The translations under genes and the position numbers were made by a program. DNA of 64,000 bases from QHXW01 sp035280425 (GTDB lineage: Bacteria > Acidobacteriota > Terriglobia > Bryobacterales > Bryobacteraceae). The notes under the pieces are model-generated. The model ran no database searches and was not told where the DNA came from. It saw only the letters and a list, made by a program, of their open reading frames with translations. The stretch is taken from assembly GCA_035280425.1 (NCBI GenBank), contig DATEFW010000027.1, positions 186,001 through 250,000 of the forward strand, in the 5' to 3' direction. Positions 43,490 to 52,178 of the stretch are shown here, in pieces (within the stretch, counting starts at the first letter, position 1; each line of letters starts with the position of its first letter).

Positions 43490-44476
43490 TTAACGCTGCT
43501 GCCAGCGCACCAGATCGTCGTCAGCGATGCGCGCGACTTTTCCTTTGCGCTCCAGATGTTCCAGATGCGCGAGGATCTCGAAGATCGCGAAACGGTAATG
43601 GAAGGGCAGCAGGGCGCGGTCCCACAGGGCCGGGACGAGATCGGCCGCGGTCCTGGGCGCGCCGTCAAGTGCTGCCAGGATGCGCGCGCAGCGGTCGGTG
43701 TGGTGCTGGGTGGTGCGGCGAATCCAATCGCGATGATTAGCGAAAGGCGCGCCGTGCGACGGCAGAACGAGATCGATTTCCAGGCGGGCGAGCTCCGTGA
43801 GAGATTGCAGATATTCGGCGAGAGGGTCGTGGCCGGGATGCCAGCCGATGTTGGGGGAGATGTGCGCGAGCATTTGATCTCCGGCAAATAAAACACGGCG
43901 CTCGCGGCAGTAAAGGCACACGTGGCCGGGCGAGTGGCCGGGCGTCCAGAGCACTTCGAGATCGCCGACGGACGATGGGATGCGCTCACCGCCATGGAGC
44001 AGATGATCGGGCGTGAGCTTGTGAAAGCTCTTGCTGACCTGATCGGAAACCACGCTGATCTGCGCGATGATTTCCTCCGCGGTGCCGGACTCGCGCAAGA
44101 CGTCGTTCGACCAGGTCTGATATTCCTGCTGGGCGGACAGCTCGTCGAGGTAGAGCGCGTCGTCGGCATGCATGGACAGGCGCGCGCCGGTGAGCTGCAG
44201 GACGCGCGGCGCAAGGCCGATGTGGTCGGGATGAACATGGGTCAGCAGAATTTGGCGGATGTCGGTCCATGGCACGCCGATGCCTTCGAGCGCGCGCTCG
44301 AGCGCGGCGAAGCACGGTTCGGTATCCATGCCGCAGTCGATCAACAGATAGCCATCGGCGAGCCGGACCAGGTAAACGTTGATCAGTCCGATCGAGAAGG
44401 GAAGCGGGAGCTCGATGAGATAGACGCCGTGAATGATTTCACGATAATCGCCGCCGATCTCGAGGTAAGGAGTCAA
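43490..44476 (-). CDS. MBL-fold metallo-hydrolase
   Basis: 328 residues; start is TTG 44476, or a later codon, because no good ATG is available. Metal site THVHPDHIG (HxHxDH) near residue 80, a His in TPGHSPGHVCLY near 187, the Asp in VLFAGDQML near 205, and the final His in LPSHGAPF near 247. After the MBL core comes a helical C-terminal domain of about 80 residues, DRCARILAALDGAPRTAADLVPALW and VARIADDDLVRW, as in LACTB2-like or RNase-BN-like hydrolases. Reaction unknown. Confidence 0.9.
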   Translation of the reverse strand: MTPYLEIGGDYREIIHGVYLIELPLPFSIGLINVYLVRLADGYLLIDCGMDTEPCFAALERALEGIGVPWTDIRQILLTHVHPDHIGLAPRVLQLTGARLSMHADDALYLDELSAQQEYQTWSNDVLRESGTAEEIIAQISVVSDQVSKSFHKLTPDHLLHGGERIPSSVGDLEVLWTPGHSPGHVCLYCRERRVLFAGDQMLAHISPNIGWHPGHDPLAEYLQSLTELARLEIDLVLPSHGAPFANHRDWIRRTTQHHTDRCARILAALDGAPRTAADLVPALWDRALLPFHYRFAIFEILAHLEHLERKGKVARIADDDLVRWQQR

Positions 44477-44510
44477 TGCCTCAGGCTAGCACAGTGCTAT
44501 GCTGGCTCCG

Positions 44511-45359
44511 ATGAAACGGCGGAGCGTGTTGCAACTTCCGTTATTGGCGGGGCTCGCGCAGGCGGCGCCGGGCAAGACGGGCTTCAAACTTTCGGTGCGC
44601 GTCGAGGCGCTGTTCCGCGGCATGAATCTGCCGGAGATGATGGAAAAAGTCGCCGCGGCGGGGTACCAGGGCTTCGAATTCGGCAACTGGCGCGCGCAGG
44701 ATCCGGCCGAAATCACAAAACTCAAGAACAAGCTGGGGCTCGAGTGCGCGTGCCTGGTGGGGAACCGCGCGGTGAATCCTGTGGGAATGACGCTGGTGAA
44801 GTCGGAGGACCGCGATGCGTTTCTGGCGGAGATCAGAGCATCCACCGAGGCGGCCAAGCGGTTCGAGACCACGCGCCTGGTGACGCTCAGTGGAAACGCG
44901 CTTCCGGGCGTGCCGCGCGAGGTGCAGCACAAGAGCATTGTCGAAGGATTGAAAGCCGCGCACGACGTGGTGGCGCCGCACGGAGTGACGCTCATTGTCG
45001 AGCCGCTGAACACGCTGGTGAATCACCAGGGCTATTATCTCGATCACACGGCGGAAGCGTTTGAGATTATGCGCGAGGTGGGAAGTCCGCACGTGAAAAT
45101 TCTTTTCGATATTTACCACGTGCAGATCATGGACGGGAACCTGATCGCGACGATTCGCAGCAATATTGCGTCGATCGGACACTTTCACGTGGGCGACGTT
45201 CCCGGGCGGCACGAGCCGGGAACGGGCGAGATCAATTACACGAACGTGTTTCGAGCGATCCGCGAGACGGGCTTCCGCGATTTCGTGGCGATGGAATACG
45301 TGCCGTCGAAAGACGCGATGGCTACGCTCGCGGAAGTGAAAGCCATGGCCGGAGCCTAG
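44511..45359 (+). CDS. Hydroxypyruvate isomerase-like TIM-barrel protein, exported
   Basis: 282 residues from ATG 44511 (ATG 44499 is possible). An exported-protein signal MKRRSVLQLPLLAGLAQA. The barrel carries AAAGYQGFEFGNW, the metal-binding Glu in LIVEPLNT, Asp-His in LFDIYHVQ, His-Asp in FHVGDVPGRHEPGTGEINY and the closing Glu in VAMEYVPS: the set of the hydroxypyruvate/sugar isomerase group. Being exported is unusual for the classic enzyme but common in Bryobacterales. Substrate unknown. Confidence 0.86.
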   Translation: MKRRSVLQLPLLAGLAQAAPGKTGFKLSVRVEALFRGMNLPEMMEKVAAAGYQGFEFGNWRAQDPAEITKLKNKLGLECACLVGNRAVNPVGMTLVKSEDRDAFLAEIRASTEAAKRFETTRLVTLSGNALPGVPREVQHKSIVEGLKAAHDVVAPHGVTLIVEPLNTLVNHQGYYLDHTAEAFEIMREVGSPHVKILFDIYHVQIMDGNLIATIRSNIASIGHFHVGDVPGRHEPGTGEINYTNVFRAIRETGFRDFVAMEYVPSKDAMATLAEVKAMAGA

Positions 45360-45391
45360 CCGCTGGCTAGCCGGATGCTAGAGTAGCATCC

Positions 45392-45943
45392 ATGTCGCCC
45401 GTTTCCCTCAAGCGAGTAGTCTTTCTTTTTTTCCGTGTGGGCAATCTGACCTTCGGCGGCGGCGATCCGACCATGGCTGCGCTGCAATCGGAGCTGGTCA
45501 CATCACGCCGCTGGCTCGATGAGGAGCAGTACGCGCTCATCTACGGTCTGGCGCGGATCACGCCCGGAACCAATCTGCTGGCTTTCTCGGCGGGAGCGGC
45601 ATGGAAGATCAAAGGATGGCCGGGGGCGCTCGGCGCGGTGATCGCGATGACGGTGCCGTCTGCCGCGATTGTGCTGCTGCTGACGCGCGGGTATCAGACG
45701 TGGAACGCGAACGCGCTGGCGATGGCGGCGATCGGAGGAACGCTGGCGGCGGCCATCGGCATGATGGCAACCAGCGCCTGGCAGTTGCTCGCGCCGCAGG
45801 TTCGCCGCGGCGGCTGGGTGCGCGTCGCGGTGATCTTTCTCGCATCGTTGATTGCATCGCTGAGGTTTTCGATGCCGCCGATCGAGGTACTGGGCCTCGC
45901 GGCGCTGGTGGGGCTGGTATGGCGTGGGCCGGCGCAGCCATGA
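45392..45943 (+). CDS. Chromate transporter, N-terminal half protein
   Basis: 183 residues. ChrA N-half motifs: FFRVGNLTFGGGDPTMAALQSEL, the ALIYGLARITPGTNLLAFSAGAAWKIKG segment (usual PGPxxxxxA form), and hydrophobic helices VIAMTVPSAAIVLLL, MAAIGGTLAAAIGMMAT and VAVIFLASLIASL. The two halves are separate proteins here (short-chain ChrA pairs). ChrA transports chromate or other oxyanions; whether this pair does so is not known. Its TGA overlaps the ATG of the second half. Confidence 0.9.
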   Translation: MSPVSLKRVVFLFFRVGNLTFGGGDPTMAALQSELVTSRRWLDEEQYALIYGLARITPGTNLLAFSAGAAWKIKGWPGALGAVIAMTVPSAAIVLLLTRGYQTWNANALAMAAIGGTLAAAIGMMATSAWQLLAPQVRRGGWVRVAVIFLASLIASLRFSMPPIEVLGLAALVGLVWRGPAQP

Positions 45944-46455
45944 ACCTGGTCCTCTTATACTTTCTGCTGCTCAAGGCGACGGCGACTTCGTTCAGCGGCC
46001 TGACTTCACTTCCGGTAGTGCGGCACGATCTGGTGGAAACGCACCACGTGCTGACCGACCGGCAATTGAATGCAGCGGTGGCGGCGGGCCGCACGGCTCC
46101 TGGACCCAACGGACTTTACATTGTGAGCGTGGGTTATTTCGTGGCTGGAATCCCGGGCGGCTGCGTGGGATGCCTGGCCGTGCTGACCCCGGCATTCCTG
46201 ATCATTCCGATGCTGCGGTATCTCGGAGCACGCGCCAACCGCCCGGCGGTGAAGAGCGCCATTCAGGCGGTGATGCTGGCGGCAGCGGGGCTGGTGATCT
46301 CGGCTACGGTTCCGCTGGCGAAAGATGCGTTGACGGGATGGCTTGCGGCTGGTATCGCGCTGGCGAGCTTCCTGTTCCTGGTGCTGACCAGAAAGGATAC
46401 GGTATGGGTGATCGCCGGTTCGGCGCTGGCGGGGCTGATCGGAAAGCTTGTATGA
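45940..46455 (+). CDS. Chromate transporter, C-terminal half protein
   Basis: 171 residues from ATG 45940, overlapping the first half (ATGA). The second ChrA repeat: LLLKATATSFSGLTSLPVVRHDLVE, AAVAAGRTAPGPNGLYIVSVGYFVAG with the PGPNGLY motif, then helices VGCLAVLTPAFLIIPML, VMLAAAGLVISATVPLA and AAGIALASFLFLVL. Acts with the preceding half as a heteromer. Confidence 0.9.
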   Translation: MNLVLLYFLLLKATATSFSGLTSLPVVRHDLVETHHVLTDRQLNAAVAAGRTAPGPNGLYIVSVGYFVAGIPGGCVGCLAVLTPAFLIIPMLRYLGARANRPAVKSAIQAVMLAAAGLVISATVPLAKDALTGWLAAGIALASFLFLVLTRKDTVWVIAGSALAGLIGKLV

Positions 46456-46531
46456 AATATTTTCGAACTTTCGGCAATTTTCTATGCAATTGGTAACAGA
46501 CGCCGGTTTTAGTTCGTCGTTATCTTTTCGC

Positions 46532-47128
46532 ATGACGGTCGACGCCAATTTAGCGGATGACGAACTATTGCACCTGATGGCGGCGGGAAACGAACAGGCC
46601 TTCACGGTGTTGTATCGCCGGCGGCAGGGGGCGGTTTACCGGTTTGCTCTCGAAATGAGCGGGAGCCCGGCCATTGCCGAGGATGTGACGCAAGAGGTTT
46701 TCATGATTCTGCTGGACGAGGCTGGAGGATATGACGCCAAACGCGGGCCGGTGGCGTCCTATTTGTACGGGGTCGCGCGGCATCTGGTTTGGCGCTACCT
46801 GGCACGCCGCGGAGCGCATTGCTCGGTTGAGGAGCAGGTACGCGAGGAAGGGCGCACGCCGGAAAATCTCATCGCGCGGCAAGAGGTCGAGCGGGACCTG
46901 GTTCGGGACGAGCAGGTGCGCGCGCTGAGGCGGGCCGTGCTGGCGCTACCTGGGGGATATCGCGAGGTGGTCGTTCTGTGCGATCTGCACGAAGTGAGTT
47001 ATGCGGAGGCGGCACGCGTGCTGGGCTGCGCGGTCGGCACGATTCGTTCGCGGTTGCACCGGGCGCGGGCTTTGCTGGCTGAGCGACTTTCTGCGAAGAA
47101 TGCGCGGCCGGCGGGATGTCTGGTATGA
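46532..47128 (+). CDS. ECF sigma factor
   Basis: 198 residues from ATG 46532; earlier starts (46484, TTG 46448) would overlap or abut the chromate gene and are less likely. Region 2: LMAAGNEQAFTVLYRRRQGAVYRFA and SPAIAEDVTQEVFMILLDE. Region 4: LPGGYREVVVLCDLHEVSYAEAARVLGCAVGTIRSRLHRARALL. The stop overlaps the anti-sigma ATG (ATGA), a typical sigma/anti-sigma pair. Confidence 0.92.
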   Translation: MTVDANLADDELLHLMAAGNEQAFTVLYRRRQGAVYRFALEMSGSPAIAEDVTQEVFMILLDEAGGYDAKRGPVASYLYGVARHLVWRYLARRGAHCSVEEQVREEGRTPENLIARQEVERDLVRDEQVRALRRAVLALPGGYREVVVLCDLHEVSYAEAARVLGCAVGTIRSRLHRARALLAERLSAKNARPAGCLV

Positions 47129-47826
47129 ATTGCACGGAATTCGAAAGTTCGGTTCTTGAAATCGCGCGCGAGAGCCTGTCGGACGCCAGAAGGCACGCGG
47201 AGGCGCAGGCGCATACCCAGACCTGCCCGCGCTGTGCCCGGAGACTAGCGGCCGAACGGGTTTTGACTGCGGCGTTCGGGCGTGTGATCGCCGAAGACTC
47301 GAGGCTGAGCGCGCCTCCGGTGGTGGAGAAGATACTGCTGGGCGCGCTGCGCGAGCGGAAATCGGTCCGGAGTGAGAGGCGGCGGGCATGGCTCACGCGA
47401 GGCCTGGTAGGAGCCGCCGCCATTCTGCTTGTGGTCGTGCTGGCGACCTGGCAGAGACCGCAGACACGGCCGGCAACAGGCGTGAGTTCCAAGATGCCTG
47501 CAACCGCTCCGGTGCGCGTCACGGCTCCGGTATATCGCGAAGAAGAGAAACCCCCGGTTCGCGTGCTACACGCGCGAACCCGCAAACCTGCGCGGCCGGC
47601 GAGCCATGAAGCCCCACGAAGAGCCGAGTTCATGACCGATTTTATTCCGGTGGTGTACGATCCGACCCCCATTCAACGGGGGCAGGTTGTGAGAGTCCGG
47701 CTGCCGCATGCCGCATTACTGGCTTTCGGACTGCCGGTGAATGAGCAGCACGCCGAGGAGTCCATCCAGGCGGACGTTTTGCTCGGTGACGACGGATTGG
47801 CAAGAGCCGTCCGGTTCGTGAAGTGA
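47125..47826 (+). CDS. Anti-sigma factor with zf-HC2-type zinc finger
   Basis: 233 residues from ATG 47125. Zinc finger: Cys3 in MNCTEFESS and H-x3-C-x2-C in HTQTCPRCARRL near 30-37. One membrane helix GLVGAAAILLVVVLATW near 100. The C-terminal periplasmic half is Pro/Arg-rich, then a folded end RAEFMTDFIPVVYDPTPIQRGQVVRVRLPHAALL. It holds the sigma factor until an envelope signal arrives. The next gene, a secreted protein, starts 25 bases later. Confidence 0.88.
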   Translation: MNCTEFESSVLEIARESLSDARRHAEAQAHTQTCPRCARRLAAERVLTAAFGRVIAEDSRLSAPPVVEKILLGALRERKSVRSERRRAWLTRGLVGAAAILLVVVLATWQRPQTRPATGVSSKMPATAPVRVTAPVYREEEKPPVRVLHARTRKPARPASHEAPRRAEFMTDFIPVVYDPTPIQRGQVVRVRLPHAALLAFGLPVNEQHAEESIQADVLLGDDGLARAVRFVK

Positions 47827-47851
47827 TTTGGAGCATCGAGGAGGAGGCATT

Positions 47852-48844
47852 ATGAGAACGCGATTCAGTTTACTGGCCGCAATCGGCGTGATCTCTGCCG
47901 GTAGCGCAATAATCCGCGCGCAGGAGCCGACGGACGTGATCATTCACAAGGAAGTAAAGATTGCGGGGCCAGGTGAAGGCGGCGACGTGTTGTTCTTCCG
48001 GCAGGGAGCCGAGCCCGGCCCGATTACCATGGATTTCATCGGCGCCGAGATGAGCTTCAGCGACCAGCCGGTCAAGGGCGCGCCCTACATGGCAGATGCC
48101 GTCACGGAAACAACCCAGACGCTCGCGGATGGCAACCACATTTCGCGGAAGTCGACGAGCACCATCTATCGCGATAGCGAAGGACGAACGCGCCGCGAAG
48201 AAACCATGGCCGCAATCGGTCCCTGGGCGGCTGCCGGCAATCCACCCCAGACTATCTTCATTCACGATCCGGTGGCGGGATCGAATTACGTTCTCAATCC
48301 GCAATCTCACTCCGCGCGCAAACTGGCCAGCGCACCAGGGTTCGTGGGCCTCAGGACGGCCGGCGAGCCACGTGCGGGCAGGCGCATTGTCGCGCAGCGG
48401 CACGGGAGAACGACCGCGCAGGCGGCGGGCGCAGGTTCCGGTGCGGCGAAGGAGGAAGATGCGCCGGCGGTGGAAACCTTCGAGGCGGCTGTGCCAAAGC
48501 CCATCCGGCCTGACGTGAAGAAAGAATCGCTCGGCAAGCGGACGATCGAAGGCGTGGAGGCGGAAGGAACACGTTCGACGATTACGATTCCTGCGGGCGC
48601 CATCGGCAATGAACTGCCGATTACCAGTGTCTCCGAACGCTGGTACTCGACGGCGCTGCAGGCTGTGGTCATGAGCCAGCGTAGCGATCCGCGCTTCGGC
48701 GACACGGTTTACCGGCTGATCAACATCCGCCAGGGCGAACAGCCTCCGGCGCTTTTCGAAGTGCCATCGGACTACACGATTCAGGACGGCCCGCAGTTCA
48801 GGAAAATGATGCGGGCGCCCAAACCAGCGGAGGAGGCGAAGTAG
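47852..48844 (+). CDS. Secreted protein of unknown function, paralogue of the gene at 17995
   Basis: 330 residues from ATG 47852, GAGGAGGAGG a few bases before. Signal peptide about residues 1-21 (LLAAIGVISAGSAIIRA). Shares with the protein at 17995 the motifs KGAPYMADAVTETTQTLADG, YRDSEGRTRRE, FIHDPVAGSNYVLN, GKRTIEGVEAEGTRSTITI, WYSTALQAVVMSQRSDP and PSDYTIQDG, and carries an Ala-rich insert near 185-210. No catalytic motif. Third gene after sigma and anti-sigma, so probably the target or sensor of that system. Confidence 0.78.
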   Translation: MRTRFSLLAAIGVISAGSAIIRAQEPTDVIIHKEVKIAGPGEGGDVLFFRQGAEPGPITMDFIGAEMSFSDQPVKGAPYMADAVTETTQTLADGNHISRKSTSTIYRDSEGRTRREETMAAIGPWAAAGNPPQTIFIHDPVAGSNYVLNPQSHSARKLASAPGFVGLRTAGEPRAGRRIVAQRHGRTTAQAAGAGSGAAKEEDAPAVETFEAAVPKPIRPDVKKESLGKRTIEGVEAEGTRSTITIPAGAIGNELPITSVSERWYSTALQAVVMSQRSDPRFGDTVYRLINIRQGEQPPALFEVPSDYTIQDGPQFRKMMRAPKPAEEAK

Positions 48845-48846
48845 GG

Positions 48847-49815
48847 TCAGCGATTGTACTGCGGCGTTACCCCCCGCAATTTGACCCATACTTGATCACA
48901 GGCCGCTACCGTTTCCGCGGGTAGCGGCCCATCGCCGAATGCCTTCAGATTTTCTTCCAGATGCTCGATCTTCGAAGCGCCCAGGATGACGCAATCCGCC
49001 GCGGTGTGATGCAGCAGCCAGCTCAGTGCCAGGCTAACCGGTGAGCGGCCGGCGGTATTTGCAATTTGTACCAGCTCCTCGACCGCATCGAAATAAGCAT
49101 CGTACCAATAGCGGGTCAGGTACATCTGGTTGTTGTCGAATCGCGTACCTGGAATCGGTTTGCCGCGTTTTTGCTTACCTGTGAGCAGTCCTCCGGCCAG
49201 GGGATTGTAGACCGCGGTTGAGATGCCGAATTCTTTCGCCATGGGTAGGTATTCCTGCTCGATGCCCCGCGCCAGCAGGCTGTACATAGGCTGCGTGATG
49301 TACGCCGGCTTGTACGAATTTTTCTCAGCGATCCAGAGCATGCGGCTTACCTGCCAGGCGGCATAATTCGAGCTCGCGGGATACCGCACTTTGCCTTGCT
49401 TGACGAGCTGATCCATCGCTTCGAGCGTTTCTTCGATGGGAACCGCGTAATCGGGCTGATGCAGATAGTAAAGATCGAGGTAATCGGTCTGCAGGCGTTT
49501 CAGACTTTCATCGATCGCGCGCAGCATGGCGCGTTTGGAAAGACCGCTTTCGTCGGGTCCGTCGCCCATCTTCCCGCGGACCTTGCTTGCCAGAACCACG
49601 CGATTGCGGCGCCCTTTAAGGGCTTTGCCGACGATAGTTTCCGAAAGACCTTTATTGTAGATGTTGGCGGTGTCGATGAAATTGATTCCGGAATCGAAGC
49701 ATTTATCGATCATGCGGATGGATGCCGCTTCGTCCACCTGCGAGCCGAAGGTCATGGTGCCGAAGCAGGCGCGTGAGACGGTGAGGTCCGTGTGCTGGAG
49801 CTTGCGAGTTTCCAT
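48847..49815 (-). CDS. Aldo/keto reductase
   Basis: 322 residues. AKR barrel with the catalytic tetrad: Asp in NFIDTANIYN (also the Tyr), Lys in VVLASKVRG and His in DLYYLHQPD; NADPH-binding end LGASKIEHLEENL. Similar to the voltage-gated-channel beta/YghZ-type subgroup that reduces aldehydes and ketones. Substrate unknown. Convergent with the secreted-protein gene, 2 bases apart. Confidence 0.93.
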   Translation of the reverse strand: METRKLQHTDLTVSRACFGTMTFGSQVDEAASIRMIDKCFDSGINFIDTANIYNKGLSETIVGKALKGRRNRVVLASKVRGKMGDGPDESGLSKRAMLRAIDESLKRLQTDYLDLYYLHQPDYAVPIEETLEAMDQLVKQGKVRYPASSNYAAWQVSRMLWIAEKNSYKPAYITQPMYSLLARGIEQEYLPMAKEFGISTAVYNPLAGGLLTGKQKRGKPIPGTRFDNNQMYLTRYWYDAYFDAVEELVQIANTAGRSPVSLALSWLLHHTAADCVILGASKIEHLEENLKAFGDGPLPAETVAACDQVWVKLRGVTPQYNR

Positions 49816-49884
49816 AGGGGGTGAGCCGCTAGTCTAACAGATCGGGTGCTTTGCCCGGAGACAGGCGCTGCCCGGTGGTGTCTG

Positions 49885-52107
49885 TCACTCTACGGCGCGA
49901 ATGCCGCGCTCGAGTACCTCATCACGCCCGGCGGCGACGCCTGCGCGGGTGCGCTCGGCCGGAATGGTCGGGTGAATGCCGATGCCGTGGTGTCGAGACC
50001 CGTCGTGCTTCAGCACTTTCATTCCGGTCCACATCAGGGTGTAGCCTCCCGGAAGGTGAATCGGGTTCACGTTTCCGTTCGTGCCGGCCGTGGTGCTGCC
50101 CACGATTTCGGCAAGCTTATAGTATTCGACGATTCCCATCACCGATTCCGCATAGCTGATGGCGCTGGCGTTGGTGAGCACGGCACGCCTGGCTTTGAGA
50201 TAAGGCTGGGTGGGCGGCAAATTCCATTCTCCGGCGCGCTCGAATTGCATGTTCTTGTGATCGGGTTCTGTGATCACCGGAATGTGCCATTGCGCGCTTC
50301 TGAGCGGCGAGTCGCTCAGATGCGTCAGCCAGCCCGGGCCAAGCAAAGGATATCCGCGCAGATCGAATACGATACCGGTGGCGAGCGCAAGTCTGGGGAG
50401 AGCCGCGTTCCATTCGGCGTCGGTGATGCGGGTCAGGTCGACATAGTAGATGCCCGGTTTCAATTCTGCGATTTTTTCCGGCCTCGGATCGGATACCGGC
50501 TTGTCGCTTGGGTTCCTCTTGAGGACTACACGGCGCCTCGTGGACGGGTCGCGGAAGGATTCGATTTCAAGCATCAATGGCTGTTCCGGCGCTCCCAGGG
50601 CCAGATCGGCCAGCGCGCGGTGACGGATCCATTGTGGCGTTGCGCCGGACCGGAGCGCCTCCGCTTCGGCCAGAGCTTTTTCGAGCGGTTTGCCTCCGAT
50701 CGAAACCACGGCATCTCCTGCTGCAATGGGCTGGCCTTGCGGATCGGGAACATATGTAATGACAAGCCGGTTTTCAATCCAATCCCAGGCGAACGGAGCG
50801 GCGGCGCCTTGCGGCCCCGGAATTACGCCGCCATGGCCGTCTTTGAGCGCCGCCGTCAGGCGCGCCAGCGTTATGTAGTAATCTTTTTCACTGCCGGCAG
50901 CGGAAGAACGCAGGCCCTCTTCGAGAGCTTTCGGCCAGTCGGTATTCACGACATCAAAGTACGGATAGAAGTGCTCGAACACATTCCATGCGATGACGAC
51001 TCCGGCCACACGTGTGGCGCGATCTTCTGCGGTGTAGCGGCTGGCCGGCGCTTTCTGCGCAGCCTGGTTGCTGTGCGGCAAGGTTCCGTTTTCATCTGCG
51101 AAGATCGTCATGGGAACCAAAGCTTTAACGCCTGCGCCCAGGTCGGCCTGGAAGGGAAGGGGTAAACCGCCGGCAGGGGCGCCGGTGAAGATACGCTCGC
51201 TTCTATAGATGTTTCCCGATTTTCCGTTGCCGAATCCGTGGTGCTTCCACGAAACAATTTTGGGTCCGGAACCAGGATTGATTTTTGGCGGCACAGCCGA
51301 CACCGGAAAAACCCGCACCAGAGGCGCCACCGGGCGGAAGAAAGCCTCGAGGTTTCGGGCCAGTTCCACGGGGCCGGCGGCGTTCTCAACCGAACCGATG
51401 CCGGCGATAGCCAGCGCATCCCAATCCGCGTGAGCCGCTTCATCGCCCGGATAGAAGTGCCGCACGTACCCATACAGCCGCGCGAACGCGGTGACGTTTT
51501 CCAGGCCGCGGTTCGAAAGCGGCCGCGAGCGCTCGGTTAAGAAAGGCTTTTCGGCCGAGCCTGTGGTCTCCAAGGTAACGTTGTCGATGTAGACCGTTCC
51601 GGCGGCGCCGCCCGCCAGCATCACGCCGAACGCAATTCCTACTGCATCCTCGCTGACGTCGCCATTGATTTCGTACATGGCCCAGCTGGCCGAGACAATC
51701 GGCCGGTCCATCATGTTGTCGAAGAAACCCATCTGCTGATTCGGACGGTCCACGCGCAACCACAGCGCGCCTCGCGCACCCGCGGAGGACTCGACCCGAA
51801 CCGACGCGCGAAAACGGACTCGCCTGCCACGGTAATTCGCAGCGTCGATATATTGCATGAGGTTTCCGAACGGCGCAGGAGCCGCGACCTTTTCGGATTT
51901 CAGTGCGGCGCATCGATTCCCCGGTTTCGAGCACTGATCGGTGACAACCGCGGGAAAGCCTTTCACTGCGAGCGGCACGAGCCAGCCTAGCGGCGGCTGG
52001 CCCGGTTGAGAAGCCTTGAAGTCGAGATTTATCGGAGTGCGTTGTTGCGTGAAACCGAGAACGGCGGCGGCGCACCAGATGCCGGCAATGACATGCGCTC
52101 GATGCAT
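49885..52107 (-). CDS. Exported S41 family peptidase with N-terminal beta domain
   Basis: 740 residues from ATG 52107. Signal peptide to about residue 22. Residues about 25-190 form a jelly-roll-like domain (RVRFRASVRVESSAGARGALWLRV, TVYIDNVTLE). The central part has a helical region (VTAFARLYGYVRHFYPGD), and a PDZ-like segment (AGDAVVSIGGKPLEKAL). The S41 hydrolase core follows: IVFDLRGYPLLG and VLTNASAISYAESVMGIVEY with the probable nucleophile Ser, then GSTTAGTNGNVNPI. Members are periplasmic or surface proteases. Duplicate helical motif (ARVAGVVIAWNVFEHFYPYF) suggests internal repeats. Confidence 0.86.
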   Translation of the reverse strand: MHRAHVIAGIWCAAAVLGFTQQRTPINLDFKASQPGQPPLGWLVPLAVKGFPAVVTDQCSKPGNRCAALKSEKVAAPAPFGNLMQYIDAANYRGRRVRFRASVRVESSAGARGALWLRVDRPNQQMGFFDNMMDRPIVSASWAMYEINGDVSEDAVGIAFGVMLAGGAAGTVYIDNVTLETTGSAEKPFLTERSRPLSNRGLENVTAFARLYGYVRHFYPGDEAAHADWDALAIAGIGSVENAAGPVELARNLEAFFRPVAPLVRVFPVSAVPPKINPGSGPKIVSWKHHGFGNGKSGNIYRSERIFTGAPAGGLPLPFQADLGAGVKALVPMTIFADENGTLPHSNQAAQKAPASRYTAEDRATRVAGVVIAWNVFEHFYPYFDVVNTDWPKALEEGLRSSAAGSEKDYYITLARLTAALKDGHGGVIPGPQGAAAPFAWDWIENRLVITYVPDPQGQPIAAGDAVVSIGGKPLEKALAEAEALRSGATPQWIRHRALADLALGAPEQPLMLEIESFRDPSTRRRVVLKRNPSDKPVSDPRPEKIAELKPGIYYVDLTRITDAEWNAALPRLALATGIVFDLRGYPLLGPGWLTHLSDSPLRSAQWHIPVITEPDHKNMQFERAGEWNLPPTQPYLKARRAVLTNASAISYAESVMGIVEYYKLAEIVGSTTAGTNGNVNPIHLPGGYTLMWTGMKVLKHDGSRHHGIGIHPTIPAERTRAGVAAGRDEVLERGIRAVE

Positions 52108-52178
52108 ATGTTGGCGATCATACACCGCGCTCCGACGCACGGAAATCCCCGGAATGTGGTGGGACGATTGCTGCCGGG

